A stretch of 64,000 nt of DNA from Micromonospora luteifusca (GCF_016907275.1 NZ_JAFBBP010000001.1:6376001-6440000), one strand, 5' to 3'; positions 29,988 to 42,566 are shown, counted from the first letter of the stretch. A program made the numbers and translations. Notes: generated by a model from the letters alone, not told the origin.

Positions 29988-31430
29988 GTGAGACGTACTC
30001 TGCCAGCCCTGCTGGTCGCCCTCGGCGTGGTCGTGGCGACGGCCGCCGCGGCGCCGGCCCACGCCGAGCCGATCGGCACCCTGGCCTGCCCCTCGATCCC
30101 CGCCAACCGGGACCCCGCCGTGACCCTGGTGGTCTATCGGGTCGCGCGCGCCTACAACGCCAACGACAAGGTGGCTCTGTCCGCCTTCGAGGCGGGCTGG
30201 GTCGAGTCGCACATGAACAACCTGCCGTGCGGTGACAAGTCGTCGCTCGGGGTGTTCCAACAGCGATGGGACTACGGCTGGGGCACCCCGGAGCAGATCA
30301 TGGACGCGGTCTACGCCAGCACCCAGTACGTGACCAGGGCGATCGTCTGCGACCGCAACAACCCCGGGTACAGCGCGGGTCAGGTCGCGCAGTGTGTCCA
30401 GAGATCCGGCTTTCCCGACCGGTACGACCAGGCGGCCGCCGTCGCCCGAAGCCAGCTCAACGAGGCGGCCCGTACCCACGCCATCGCCGGCGGTTCCCGC
30501 ACCGACGTCACCGGTGACGGCCGCGACGACATCGTCGCCTTCACCCAGAACACTCTCGCCGACGTCTACGTGGGCGCCTCCACCGGTAGTTCCTTCGCCG
30601 GCACCTCCGTGAAGTGGAATGACTTCTTCTCCATCGGCGGCGAGACCGCCTCGACCGGTGACGTCAACGGCGATGGCAGGGACGACATCGTCACCTTCGC
30701 CCACAGCAACACCGGCGACGTGTACGTCGCCCTCTCCGCCGGTACCTCCTTCGCTGGCGGCGGGAAGTGGCACGACTGGTTCGCGCCGGGCGCGGAGATA
30801 GGCGCGGTCGGCGACGTCGACGGCGACGGCCGCGACGACATCGTGGCGTTCACCCACGACGGAGCCGGGGACGTGTACGTCGCGCTCTCCACCGGCACCT
30901 CGTTCGGGCCCGGCCTCAAGTGGCACGAGTACTTCAGCCCGTTCGGCGAGTTTCCCGCTCTCGGTGACATCAACGGGGACGGTCGTGACGACCTGATCAC
31001 GTTCACTCAGGGCCCGGCGAGTGCCGCGGATGTGATCGTCGCGTTGTCCAGTGGCAGTGGGTTCGGTGCGCCGCAGAAGTGGCACGACCTGTTCGCCGTC
31101 GGTGCCGAGTTGCCGCGCGTCGGGGATGTCAACGGTGACGGTCGCGACGACATCGTGACGTTCACCTGTAACGCCGACGCCGACGTCTACGCGGCTGTCT
31201 CCACCGGGACGGGCTTCGCCGGGACCACGGTGAAGTGGAACGACTTCTTCTGCCTGGCCGGCGAGTTCCCCTACCTCGGTGACTACAACGGCGACGGCAG
31301 GGACGACATCATCGCCTTCACCAAGGGCAGCCTCAACGACGTCCACGTCGGTCTCTCCACCGGCACCGGCTTCCTCGGCGGCGCCAAGTGGCACGACTTC
31401 TTCGGCCTCAACGGAGAGACGACGCTGTGA
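29988..31430 (+). CDS. Secreted FG-GAP/VCBS repeat protein with lysozyme-like N-terminal domain
   Basis: A 480-aa exported protein. After a signal peptide (about 1-26, ending PAHAE) a domain of about 140 residues resembles transglycosylase-like domains (AFEAGWVESH...SLGVFQQR), so a peptidoglycan role is possible. Residues about 168-480 are seven repeats of about 45-50 residues, each built around a D-V-N-G-D-G-R-D-D calcium-binding loop and a KWHDWF/KWNDFF strand, typical of FG-GAP beta-propellers used for adhesion or carbohydrate binding. Bases 30981-31406 are almost identical to 33068-33493 in the next gene. GTG at 29988 follows GCGAGGAGCACC. Only 20 bp separate it from the amidase gene. Confidence 0.82.
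   Translation: MRRTLPALLVALGVVVATAAAAPAHAEPIGTLACPSIPANRDPAVTLVVYRVARAYNANDKVALSAFEAGWVESHMNNLPCGDKSSLGVFQQRWDYGWGTPEQIMDAVYASTQYVTRAIVCDRNNPGYSAGQVAQCVQRSGFPDRYDQAAAVARSQLNEAARTHAIAGGSRTDVTGDGRDDIVAFTQNTLADVYVGASTGSSFAGTSVKWNDFFSIGGETASTGDVNGDGRDDIVTFAHSNTGDVYVALSAGTSFAGGGKWHDWFAPGAEIGAVGDVDGDGRDDIVAFTHDGAGDVYVALSTGTSFGPGLKWHEYFSPFGEFPALGDINGDGRDDLITFTQGPASAADVIVALSSGSGFGAPQKWHDLFAVGAELPRVGDVNGDGRDDIVTFTCNADADVYAAVSTGTGFAGTTVKWNDFFCLAGEFPYLGDYNGDGRDDIIAFTKGSLNDVHVGLSTGTGFLGGAKWHDFFGLNGETTL
30981..31406 (+). repeat. Copy 1 of a near-identical 426-bp coding repeat
   Basis: This segment encodes the last three or so FG-GAP repeats of the first protein. It aligns without gaps to 33068-33493 (offset 2087 bp), with only scattered, mostly third-position differences. 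The preceding repeats of the two genes are clearly more divergent, so this pair looks like a recent duplication or gene conversion. Confidence 0.9.
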
Positions 31431-31450
31431 CCGACGAACTGGAGACCTCC

Positions 31451-33517
31451 ATGCGACTGACCAGGCTCTCGCGGTACGCCTGCGCCGTCCTCCTGGCGGC
31501 GGCACTCGCCGGTCAGGTGGCGTCCGCGCCGGCGACCGCCTCCCAACCCGCTGCCCTCGGTCCACTCGCGTCCGCCTTCGACCGGGCCGCCGACGAGTTC
31601 GACGTACCACGGGACCTGCTGGTCGCGGTCGCCTACGGTGAGTCGCGGCTGGAGGCGCACGGCGGCCTGCCCAGCCAGGCCAACGGTTACGGGGTCATGC
31701 ATCTCGTCAGCAACCCCACGCAGCACAGCCTCGAACGAGCGGCGACGCTCACCGGCGAGCCGGTCCACCGGCTGCGTTCGGTCACCTCCGTCAACGTCCG
31801 GGGCGGTGCCGCGGTGCTCCGCGAGCTGGCCGACGGCGAAGGACTGACGGCCGGTGCGCGGGACCGGCTCTCCGCCTGGTACCCGGCCGTGGCGCGGTAC
31901 AGCGCCGCCGTCAACGACGCGACGGCCCGCCTCTACGCAGACCACGTCTACGACCTTCTACGGGCCGGCATCAAGGCTGGCCCGGTGCAGGTCGCGCCGC
32001 AAGCGGTCCGACCCGAACTCGGCCGCTACGCGGGGATCGCCCCTGCGGGCGCCGCCGATCCGCACCTCGCCGCCGCGGCGGTGCCGGAGTACGGCCCGGC
32101 GCGTTGGGTTCCCGCCAACGGCGGTAACTATCAGGCGGGCCGATCGTCGCGGATCACCACAGTGGTGGTGCACGTGACCCAGGGGTCGTACGCGGGCACG
32201 GTGAGCTGGTTCCAGAACCCGTCGTCGGGGGTGAGCGCGCACTATGTCGTGAAGTCGAGCAACGGTGAGATCACCCAGATGGTGCGCGAGGGCGACACGG
32301 CCTACCATGCGCGCTCGGCCAATCCGTACGCCCTCGGTATCGAGCACGAGGGGTTCGTGGACAACCCGGCCTGGTTCACCGACGCCATGTACCGGTCGTC
32401 AGCCGCGCTGACCCGCTACCTCTGCGACAAGTACGGGCTGCCGAAGAACCGCACGGCGATCAAGGGGCACAACGAGATGCCCGGCAACGACCACACCGAT
32501 CCCGGCCCGAACTGGAACTGGAACTACTACCTCTCCCTGGTCGACGCCGGTGGTTCGGGAGGCCGGTACCTGGCGGGTTCACCGACGGACTTCACCGGTG
32601 ACGGTCGGGATGACGTGGTCACGTTCACGCAGGGCAGTCTCAACGACGTGTACGTGTCGGCGTCCACCGGATCCTCGTTCGCTGGGACGTCCGTGAAGTG
32701 GAATGACTTCTTCGGTCTGACCGGGGAGACGTTGCTGTCCGGGGACTTCAATGGTGACGGGCGTGACGATGTCGTGGCGTTCACTCACGGTTCGCTCGCT
32801 GACGTGTACGTGGCGCTGTCGACCGGGTCGTCGTTCGGGGGCGCCACGAAGTGGCATGACTGGTTCGCGCCGAACGCCGAGGTGGCCGCGGTGGGGGATG
32901 TCAATGGTGATGGCCGCGACGACGTCGTCGCTTTCACTCACGACGGCGCGGGGGATGTGTACGTGGCGTTGTCCACCGGGTCGTCGTTCGCCGGTACGGC
33001 GCTGAAGTGGCACGAGTACTTCTCGATCGCCGGGGAGTATCCGGCGCTCGGGGACGTCGACGGGGACGGTCGTGACGACCTGATCACTTTCACTCAGGGC
33101 CCGGCGAGTGCCGCGGATGTGATCGTCGCGTTGTCCAGTGGCAGTGGGTTCGGTGCGCCGCAGAAGTGGCACGACCTGTTCGCCGTCGGCGCCGAGTTGC
33201 CGCGCGTCGGGGACGTCAACGGCGACGGCCGCGACGACATCGTGACGTTCACCTGCAACGCCGACGCCGACGTCTACGCGGTTGTCTCCACCGGGACGGG
33301 CTTCGCCGGGACCACGGTGAAGTGGAACGACTTCTTCTGCCTGGCCGGAGAGTTCCCCTACCTCGGTGACGTCAACGGCGACGGCAGGGACGACATCATC
33401 GCCTTCACCAAGGGCAGCCTCAACGACGTCTACGTCGGTCTCTCCACCGGCACCGGCTTCCTCGGCGGCGCCAAGTGGCACGACTTCTTCGGCCTGCCCA
33501 ACGAGACGACCCTCTGA
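31451..33517 (+). CDS. Secreted N-acetylmuramoyl-L-alanine amidase with FG-GAP repeat C-terminus
   Basis: A 688-aa exported protein. The signal peptide (about 1-31) is followed by a helical lysozyme-like region (about 40-180, LLVAVAYGESRLEAHGG). An Amidase_2 domain comes next: the zinc ligand His241 in VVHVTQG, the E-H-E region GIEHEGF, and His348 with Asp350 in HTDPGPNW. This fold hydrolyses the amide bond between MurNAc and the stem peptide. Residues about 376-688 are FG-GAP repeats with the same loops as the upstream protein. ATG at 31451 is preceded by GGAGACCTCC. It probably forms a two-gene operon with the preceding gene and is followed by a strong hairpin. Confidence 0.9.
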   Translation: MRLTRLSRYACAVLLAAALAGQVASAPATASQPAALGPLASAFDRAADEFDVPRDLLVAVAYGESRLEAHGGLPSQANGYGVMHLVSNPTQHSLERAATLTGEPVHRLRSVTSVNVRGGAAVLRELADGEGLTAGARDRLSAWYPAVARYSAAVNDATARLYADHVYDLLRAGIKAGPVQVAPQAVRPELGRYAGIAPAGAADPHLAAAAVPEYGPARWVPANGGNYQAGRSSRITTVVVHVTQGSYAGTVSWFQNPSSGVSAHYVVKSSNGEITQMVREGDTAYHARSANPYALGIEHEGFVDNPAWFTDAMYRSSAALTRYLCDKYGLPKNRTAIKGHNEMPGNDHTDPGPNWNWNYYLSLVDAGGSGGRYLAGSPTDFTGDGRDDVVTFTQGSLNDVYVSASTGSSFAGTSVKWNDFFGLTGETLLSGDFNGDGRDDVVAFTHGSLADVYVALSTGSSFGGATKWHDWFAPNAEVAAVGDVNGDGRDDVVAFTHDGAGDVYVALSTGSSFAGTALKWHEYFSIAGEYPALGDVDGDGRDDLITFTQGPASAADVIVALSSGSGFGAPQKWHDLFAVGAELPRVGDVNGDGRDDIVTFTCNADADVYAVVSTGTGFAGTTVKWNDFFCLAGEFPYLGDVNGDGRDDIIAFTKGSLNDVYVGLSTGTGFLGGAKWHDFFGLPNETTL
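33068..33493 (+). repeat. Copy 2 of a near-identical 426-bp coding repeat
   Basis: This matches 30981-31406 in the upstream gene almost base for base and encodes the C-terminal FG-GAP repeats of the amidase. Both copies are in frame and end at the same place, a few codons before each stop. Confidence 0.9.
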
Positions 33518-33581
33518 GCGGCCCGTACGCGGCCGTCCGGATCGCAGCTCCCCATGCGCGGACGCCTGCGTCGCGCCCGCT

Positions 33582-33620
33582 GACCGCGGGGGTACCGGCC
33601 TGGCCGGAACCCCCGCGGTC
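33582..33620. terminator. Bidirectional hairpin between convergent amidase and GH2 genes
   Basis: The arms GACCGCGGGGGT (33582-33593) and ACCCCCGCGGTC (33609-33620) pair perfectly, and an inner CCGG/CCGG extends the structure. It lies between two convergent stop codons and could end transcripts from both sides. Confidence 0.8.
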
Positions 33621-33662
33621 GTCAGATGGCGGCGACGACCCTGTCGCGGGGCCTCTTTTCGA

Positions 33663-37142
<3,480 letters not shown>

Positions 37143-37157
37143 CCGTACGACCACTCG

Positions 37158-37187
37158 GGCGGCCCGGACGACGATGTCCGGGCCGCC
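37158..37187 (+). terminator. Hairpin terminator after the trypsin gene
   Basis: A perfect 12-bp stem (37158-37169 with 37176-37187) and 6-base loop begins 16 bp after the stop codon. Confidence 0.8.
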
Positions 37188-37284
37188 TGCTCGTGCCCCA
37201 CCGACGGGTGAGCGCCGAGTGGGCCACCCGACAGATTCGGCGGGCCGCGTGTGCGGTGCCTGCCGCAACGGCCATGATGAGCCG

Positions 37285-38136
37285 GTGAAGATCCTGTCCA
37301 TCCAGTCGTCGGTCGCCTACGGTCACGTTGGCAACTCGGCGGCAGCCTTTCCCCTGCAGCGGCTCGGTCACGAGGTCTGGCCGGTCCTGACGGTGCACTT
37401 TTCCAACCACACCGGGTACGGCGCGTGGCGCGGGCCGATGCTGGCGGCGGCCGACGTGGCTGAGGTGATCGAAGGTATCGCCGACCGTGGGGTCCTCGGC
37501 AGCGCCGACGCGGTGCTGTCCGGCTACCAGGGCGACCCGGCCATGGGCGCCGTGATCCTCGATGCGGTGGAGAAGGTCAAGGCGACCAACCCGGCCGCGG
37601 TGTACTGCTGCGACCCGGTGATGGGCGACGCAGGTCGCGGGATGTTCGTCCGGCCGGGCATCCCGGAGTACCTGCGGGACACCGTCGTGCCGCGCGCGGA
37701 CATCATCACGCCGAACCACTTCGAGCTCGACTTCCTCGCCGGCCGTACGACGAACTCGCTGGCCGAGGTGCTCGACGCGGTCGACGACGTGCGCGCGACC
37801 GGGCCCCGGCACGTCCTCGTGACCAGCGTGCTGCACGGCGACCTGCCACCGGAGTCGCTGGAGGTGGTGGCCGTCTCGGACGAGGGCGCGTGGGCGGTGA
37901 CCACACCGCTGCTGCCGATCAACCCGAACGGCGGGGGCGACGTCACCGCGGCGTTGTACCTCGCGCATCTGTGCACGACCGGCTCGCCCGCGACCGCGCT
38001 GGAACGCACCATCGCCTCGGTCTTCGCCGTCCTGGAGGCGACCCTCGCGGCCGGCACCCGGGAGATCCAGCTGATCGCGGCCCAGGACGTGATCGCCGAC
38101 CCGCCAGCCCGGTTCACCGCCCGCCGGCTTCGCTGA
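37285..38136 (+). CDS. pdxY: Pyridoxal kinase (PdxY type)
   Basis: A 283-aa ribokinase-superfamily enzyme that phosphorylates pyridoxal to pyridoxal 5'-phosphate in the B6 salvage pathway. Family features are present: ILSIQSSVAYGHVGNSAA at the N-terminus, SGYQGDP, the YCCDPVMGDAGRGMFV segment, ADIITPNHFELDFL, and the anion hole/catalytic NPNGGGDVTAALYL, in which the Asp acts as base. The usual signature ends GTGD; here it reads GGGD. The start is GTG at 37285 with only a weak ribosome binding site, and a hairpin follows the gene. Confidence 0.9.
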   Translation: MKILSIQSSVAYGHVGNSAAAFPLQRLGHEVWPVLTVHFSNHTGYGAWRGPMLAAADVAEVIEGIADRGVLGSADAVLSGYQGDPAMGAVILDAVEKVKATNPAAVYCCDPVMGDAGRGMFVRPGIPEYLRDTVVPRADIITPNHFELDFLAGRTTNSLAEVLDAVDDVRATGPRHVLVTSVLHGDLPPESLEVVAVSDEGAWAVTTPLLPINPNGGGDVTAALYLAHLCTTGSPATALERTIASVFAVLEATLAAGTREIQLIAAQDVIADPPARFTARRLR

Positions 38137-38153
38137 CGACGGGTCGGGAACCA

Positions 38154-38186
38154 CCCGCTGGCGGGTCGAAAGACACCGCCAGCGGG
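38154..38186 (+). terminator. Hairpin terminator between pdxY and the ABM gene
   Basis: CCCGCTGGCGG (38154-38164) pairs perfectly with CCGCCAGCGGG (38176-38186) around an 11-base loop. It sits between two convergent genes. Confidence 0.75.
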
Positions 38187-38210
38187 ATCGGTGTCACGCC
38201 TCGGCAGCGG

Positions 38211-38543
38211 TCAGCGGCCCTCGGGAACGGCCATCTCGCCCAGCAGCGACCAGTCCTCCTGCGCGACGGTGGCATTCACGATGCGCGGCGTCTCGGCCAG
38301 GTGCGGCGGCAGGGTCTCCTGCGCCGCGCGGAAGTGGGCGGACTGCACGTGAGCCCCGCCGGCCTGGTCGTCGCGGAAGGCCTCGACGAGGACGTACTCG
38401 GTCGGGTCGTCCACGCTGCGGGACCAGTCGAACCACAGGCAGCCCGGCTCGGCCCGGGTCGCCTCGGTGAACTCGGCGGCGATCTGTGGCCACCGGTCGG
38501 CGTGCTCGGGCAGGATCCGGAACTTGGCGGTAATAAAGATCAT
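38211..38543 (-). CDS. Antibiotic biosynthesis monooxygenase (ABM) domain protein
   Basis: A 110-aa single ABM-domain protein (YgiN-like dimeric alpha/beta barrel fold). The pattern MIFITAKFRILPEHADRW at the N-terminus, then EPGCLWFDWSRSVDDP and YVLVEAFRDDQAGGAHVQS, is typical. Cofactor-free relatives oxidise quinols or polyketides, and many have unknown function. It has no partner gene; it is the first gene to the left of the ATPase cluster, 37 bp away on the same strand, so read-through from that cluster is possible. Confidence 0.82.
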   Translation of the reverse strand: MIFITAKFRILPEHADRWPQIAAEFTEATRAEPGCLWFDWSRSVDDPTEYVLVEAFRDDQAGGAHVQSAHFRAAQETLPPHLAETPRIVNATVAQEDWSLLGEMAVPEGR

Positions 38544-38580
38544 GGCTCCAGGCTACGTCCTGACGGAGCCCGGGAGCCGG

Positions 38581-41500
38581 CTACCCAGACCGGCCGCCGT
38601 TCGAGTGCGCGCGGGCGATGACCTCCTCGGGGCTCAACGGCGCCTTCGGATGGTGCGTGAGGCACAGCGGGGTACGCACCTTGACGAACGAGAACCCCTC
38701 CCCGGCGGCGTAGAACTCACCGCTGTTCAGCAGGCCGATGTCCGGAAGTCGCCCACCCTTGGCCTCGGCGAGCTGGCGGGCCGCGTCAATCTGCGCGGGC
38801 GCGTTGAGGAGCCCGAAGAATTGCGTCGTCGCGTTGCCGGAGATCTGGTTGTGCAGACCCTTGGGCGCCTGGGTGGCGAAGACCAGCCCGAGCCCGTACT
38901 TACGGGCCTGTGCGGCGAGCGCGATCGAGCTGGCCGTGCAGGCCGTGGTGCCGGTCGACGGCGCGAGCGTCTGCGCCTCATCCATCACGAACAGCCCACC
39001 CAGCGGTCGATCACCGGCGGGGTGCCGCTTGATCCAGGCGAAGAGCGCCATCTGCAACTGGTTGACGAAGCTCTGCCGCTCCTGATCGGACGTGAGGCCG
39101 ACGAAGCTGATCACCGACACCCGAGCCCGCCGGCCCGGCGACGGCGTCAGCAGCAGCCCGGGGTCAGCCGGCGCACCGACCCCGCCGAAGAGTGGATCGG
39201 TGACCATCGCCGCCTTGAGAGCCTCCGCCAACTCCTCGGCGAGCTTGCCGGCACGGGCCAGCCGACTGACCCCCTCGGGCAGGTCGGCAAGGAACTCGGT
39301 GAAGCCGGGCAGACCCACCATCCCGCTTCGTGCGTATGCCTGGAGGGCCTCGGTGAGGACGGCCTTGCCCTGCTGGGCGAGCCTGCTCGACCGGTCGACG
39401 CCGGCCCGTGGCGCGAGCGCCTCCACGGCGGAGCGGACAGCCTGGTCGAACTCGTCGGGCCACTCCCGCAGCGAGGTGAAGTCGGGCAGCGGCTGGAAGC
39501 TCAACGGCCTGCCGGCGGTGACCCGGGGTGTCCACACCACCACCTCGGTGTGTGCGAGGTAGTCCGTGGCCCGTTCGGCGTCGCCGGGACCCCAGCCGCT
39601 CGGCGGCTCGGGCCACGCGTCCCCGAGCCGGGCGAGGTCGTTGTTGGGGTCGAGCACGATCGCGGAGACACCCTCCCGGGCGCACTCCTCGACCAACCGG
39701 CGGATGAGCACCGTCTTGCCCGAGCCGGACCCGGCGAACACGACGGCGTGCCGGCGCAGCGACTCCAGGGGCACCGTGAACGGGTGACCACCGTCGACGG
39801 TCTGCCCCAGCCCGACCGCCTGACCGCCGGCGCGGACCGCGACGTCGGCCGGGTCAGCGGGTACGGGCGCGGCCGACGAACCGGTCGACGGACCACCTGC
39901 CACGTCGGCGACCGGCACGTTGGTGGGGTCGGAACCGGGGCCGCCGGACGATGGCTCGCCGTCATCGGGCGTCGTCGGCGGGGCACCGCCGCGCGTCCCG
40001 TCGGGCCCGGGCAGGACCGTGCGGAACAGCTCGGTGCCGCTGGCCGGGCGACGGGCCACCAGCCACTCCTGCAGGGCCGTGGACGGCTCGGTTGCCATGG
40101 CCCGCAACGCGGCGAAGACCCGCAGGTCCGCCTCCGGCACCGCGCACCGCAGGCCGCCGGCCGCGTCGAAACCGGTCAACACCTCGGTCGTACGCTTCCC
40201 GGTCGGCCATGGACCGTTGCGCAGCAGGATCAGTCGCCGTTGTGGCAGGTCCCGGTCCAACCCTGCGAGGGTGCACGCGGCCTTGACCCGCGCGGTCACG
40301 GCGATGGCATTGGGGTGCGCGATGGCCCGGAAGCACCAGTGCGCCTCGTTCTCGGTGGCCTCGTCGAGCACCTCGATCAGCCGCCCGTGCAGCGCGGGCT
40401 TGCGCCCGGGCGGCGGATCGTACTTGTAGGTGGCGCCGGTCGGCGCCTGCTCGGCGATCCAGGCGGCCAGGCCGGCGGCGAGCAGCGGCGGCATGTGCTC
40501 GTCCTCGCCCGCCGGGTCGACGGCGGCCGACACGTCCGCGGCCTCGACCAGCTCGGCGAACCGTGCGTCCAACTCATGCAGGCGACGCTCGTCCGTCGCG
40601 GGGTCGGCGGAAGCGCCACGGACGGTGCTGACCGTCGGTGTCGACTCGGCGCCGTCGATGAGCCGGTCCAACTCGACCACCTCGTCGCTGTCCCGGCACC
40701 AGGCGAGGTGGCGGTCCACCCGGCGGAGCAGGGCGCGTGGCGTCAGGGTGGGTGCGTCGGCGAAGGCGGCGGGGGCGATCGGCCATGTGGGGTGCGGTGG
40801 CACGAAACGCGGACCCGCGAACGCGCCGGCGAGACGCTTGGCCACGATCGCCTGCCCGATCTCCGGGGTGGGGATCCGGTCCGGCAGGGTCGCCGTGCGA
40901 AAGCGGTCGGCGACCGGGGTGGGCGCGGTGCGGGTCATCAGCACCCAGGTGTCCGGCAGGCACGAGACCACGACCAGCGTGCGGCGGGTGATGTCGCGGA
41001 GCTTGAGCAGGCCGTCGGCGATCGGGCCGAGCACCTTGGCCTGGCCGTCCTCCAGCCCCTGATGGTGGTTGAGCAGCGAGGTGCTGGTCTGGGCGAAGAG
41101 CGTGTCGAGCTGGTCCACGGCGATGACCGTGGGATCCAGGGTCAGGGCCATCAGTCGCGAGATGTCCTGCACGACCTGCTGCGGGGTGCGGATCGCGGCG
41201 CTCAACCCCCAGGCCGCCCGCGCGGCCGGCTCACCCGGTTCGGAGATCAGGTGGCCGTAACCGACGTCCTGTGCCTCGAAGTCGGTGGCACCGTGCAGGA
41301 CGAGCGCCCGGGCGGTGTCCTGGGCGTCGCGCCCGACCTCCCGATCGCGCTCGCGCAGTGCCCAGATGAAGGTGTCGAGCTGGGCACGGGTCACCGGTCG
41401 GGCACCGGCGACCGCGTCGCGGACCTCCATCGGCAGGCCGAGCTGGGGGGTGAGTCGACGCAGAAAGGTCTTCAGTTGGGTGCCCCAGCCGACGTGGGTG

Positions 41501-41841
41501 CGGCCCATCCCCTCCACCAGGGCCAGGGCCACGCTCTCCCAGAACGTCTTGCCACTGACCATGTCGACCAGGAAGAAGTAGCCGCCGTCGCGTTGGATCC
41601 GTTCGCGGACCGCCCCGAGCAGGTGCGTCTTGCCGGCGCCCGCGCGGCCCTGCATGGCCACGCCGAGCGGCATGCTCGTGTCGTCGGTGCGGGCCCGCGC
41701 CACCCCGCGCAGGATCTCCGCGGCCACCTTCTCGTGCAGCTCCGGCACGTTGTGCGGGCTCGGTCGCCAGACGTCGTCCGGGGTGACCGCCGGGTTGAGA
41801 CTCACCGCTTCCAGCGCGGTTCGCTGCTCGTCAGAGATCAT
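38581..41841 (-). CDS. Large dual-ATPase protein: N-terminal AAA-type ATPase and C-terminal HerA/FtsK-like translocase
   Basis: A 1086-aa protein with two P-loop domains. The first has Walker A GRAGAGKT (65-72), a Walker B-like strand TVIAVDQLD (238-246) and a sensor strand VVVSCLPDTW, like ORC/STAND-type AAA ATPases. The second has Walker A AGSGSGKT (703-710), VLDPNNDLARLG after the first helix, Walker B LFVMDEAQ (950-957) and FATQAPKG (988-995), as in HerA/VirB4/FtsK-like DNA pumps. A Pro/Gly/Ser-rich linker (about 613-665) separates the halves. It has no signal peptide. Its start overlaps the winged-helix gene by 4 bp. Architecture and partners suggest DNA recognition and translocation, possibly in defence, but this is inference. 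Confidence 0.75.
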   Translation of the reverse strand: MISDEQRTALEAVSLNPAVTPDDVWRPSPHNVPELHEKVAAEILRGVARARTDDTSMPLGVAMQGRAGAGKTHLLGAVRERIQRDGGYFFLVDMVSGKTFWESVALALVEGMGRTHVGWGTQLKTFLRRLTPQLGLPMEVRDAVAGARPVTRAQLDTFIWALRERDREVGRDAQDTARALVLHGATDFEAQDVGYGHLISEPGEPAARAAWGLSAAIRTPQQVVQDISRLMALTLDPTVIAVDQLDTLFAQTSTSLLNHHQGLEDGQAKVLGPIADGLLKLRDITRRTLVVVSCLPDTWVLMTRTAPTPVADRFRTATLPDRIPTPEIGQAIVAKRLAGAFAGPRFVPPHPTWPIAPAAFADAPTLTPRALLRRVDRHLAWCRDSDEVVELDRLIDGAESTPTVSTVRGASADPATDERRLHELDARFAELVEAADVSAAVDPAGEDEHMPPLLAAGLAAWIAEQAPTGATYKYDPPPGRKPALHGRLIEVLDEATENEAHWCFRAIAHPNAIAVTARVKAACTLAGLDRDLPQRRLILLRNGPWPTGKRTTEVLTGFDAAGGLRCAVPEADLRVFAALRAMATEPSTALQEWLVARRPASGTELFRTVLPGPDGTRGGAPPTTPDDGEPSSGGPGSDPTNVPVADVAGGPSTGSSAAPVPADPADVAVRAGGQAVGLGQTVDGGHPFTVPLESLRRHAVVFAGSGSGKTVLIRRLVEECAREGVSAIVLDPNNDLARLGDAWPEPPSGWGPGDAERATDYLAHTEVVVWTPRVTAGRPLSFQPLPDFTSLREWPDEFDQAVRSAVEALAPRAGVDRSSRLAQQGKAVLTEALQAYARSGMVGLPGFTEFLADLPEGVSRLARAGKLAEELAEALKAAMVTDPLFGGVGAPADPGLLLTPSPGRRARVSVISFVGLTSDQERQSFVNQLQMALFAWIKRHPAGDRPLGGLFVMDEAQTLAPSTGTTACTASSIALAAQARKYGLGLVFATQAPKGLHNQISGNATTQFFGLLNAPAQIDAARQLAEAKGGRLPDIGLLNSGEFYAAGEGFSFVKVRTPLCLTHHPKAPLSPEEVIARAHSNGGRSG

Positions 41842-42566
41842 GCCGGGCCGATCGACAGGGCGTGGTTGTCCTCGTTCCCGATGCGGACGGCCGCGGCCCG
41901 GTCCCGTGCGGTCAGTGACTTGGTGTTCGCCACCGGGATGATGCGGACGTCATCCCGGCCGATCATCGCCCGCAACGCCGCGTCCAGGGCGGCCCGGTCG
42001 GTGTCGGCGAGCCGGTCCCGGACGTCGGCGAGGCCGACCCAGGCGCCCGGCGCGGTGGCCAGATCGCGGTACGCCGACCGAACCAGCGCCTCCACCTCCG
42101 CCGCCGCCGTGGGTGCCGCCGCCGTGGGTGCCGCCGCCGTTGGTGCCACCGCGGCGGGTGCCGGTGCTTCGTGCGGAGGCTTGCTGGCCGCCAGCGCCGT
42201 TGCTCCGGTCTGCTTGAAGAAGTCGCCGTGGCTGACCCGGAGCCGGTCCAGCGAGCGGTGCAGGTTGGACAGGACGACGAACAGCGACCGGGTCGTCGAG
42301 CCGCCCTGCTTCGGCGGCGTGGAGGTGTGCAGCTGACGGACCACCCGCCAGCCCTCGTCGGTCAGCTCGTGGGCGAACGGCCGGTGCGTCCGATCGGTGT
42401 CCACCAGGCCCAGGTCGACGAGCTTCGTGTTGTCCTTGCCGGTCAGCGTGAAGCCGGCCAGCTCGCGCAGCTCGACGTTGGTGAGTCGGCGTGCCTCGAC
42501 CATCAGCACCACGAGGGCGTTGATCTGGTTCGGCGTCAGGTGCGGGACGTCCGCCGGGCTCGTCAT
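41838..42566 (-). CDS. Winged-helix-like protein with Ala/Pro repeat linker (partner of the dual ATPase)
   Basis: A 242-aa protein I do not recognise by name. Residues about 8-80 look like a winged helix (TPNQINALVVLMVEARRLTNVELREL, then a KLVDLGLVDTDR wing). Residues about 138-160 are a low-complexity linker with three APTAA units encoded by 15-bp tandem repeats (42100-42144). A second small helical domain follows (about 165-242). It may bind DNA or act as an adaptor for the nuclease or the ATPase. Start and stop codons overlap both neighbours by 4 bp (ATGA), so the three products are probably made in fixed ratio. Confidence 0.7.
   Translation of the reverse strand: MTSPADVPHLTPNQINALVVLMVEARRLTNVELRELAGFTLTGKDNTKLVDLGLVDTDRTHRPFAHELTDEGWRVVRQLHTSTPPKQGGSTTRSLFVVLSNLHRSLDRLRVSHGDFFKQTGATALAASKPPHEAPAPAAVAPTAAAPTAAAPTAAAEVEALVRSAYRDLATAPGAWVGLADVRDRLADTDRAALDAALRAMIGRDDVRIIPVANTKSLTARDRAAAVRIGNEDNHALSIGPA
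42100..42144. repeat. Three 15-bp tandem repeats inside the winged-helix gene
   Basis: The unit GCCGCCGCCGTGGGT occurs at 42100-42114 and 42115-42129, and again with one change at 42130-42144. Each unit encodes APTAA-type residues on the minus strand, so copy number can change by slippage without breaking the frame. Confidence 0.85.

Noticed and set aside
30500..33500. Possible CRISPR or other interspersed repeat array
   Set aside because: The repetition is in-frame coding sequence for FG-GAP blades with D-V-N-G-D-G-R-D-D loops, not short identical repeats with unique spacers.
38467..42336. Long open frame on the plus strand (about 1289 codons) opposite the dual ATPase
   Set aside because: It is antisense to a gene with two intact P-loop ATPase motifs, has no recognisable domain and shows the low-complexity Arg/Gly/Glu composition typical of GC-rich shadow frames.
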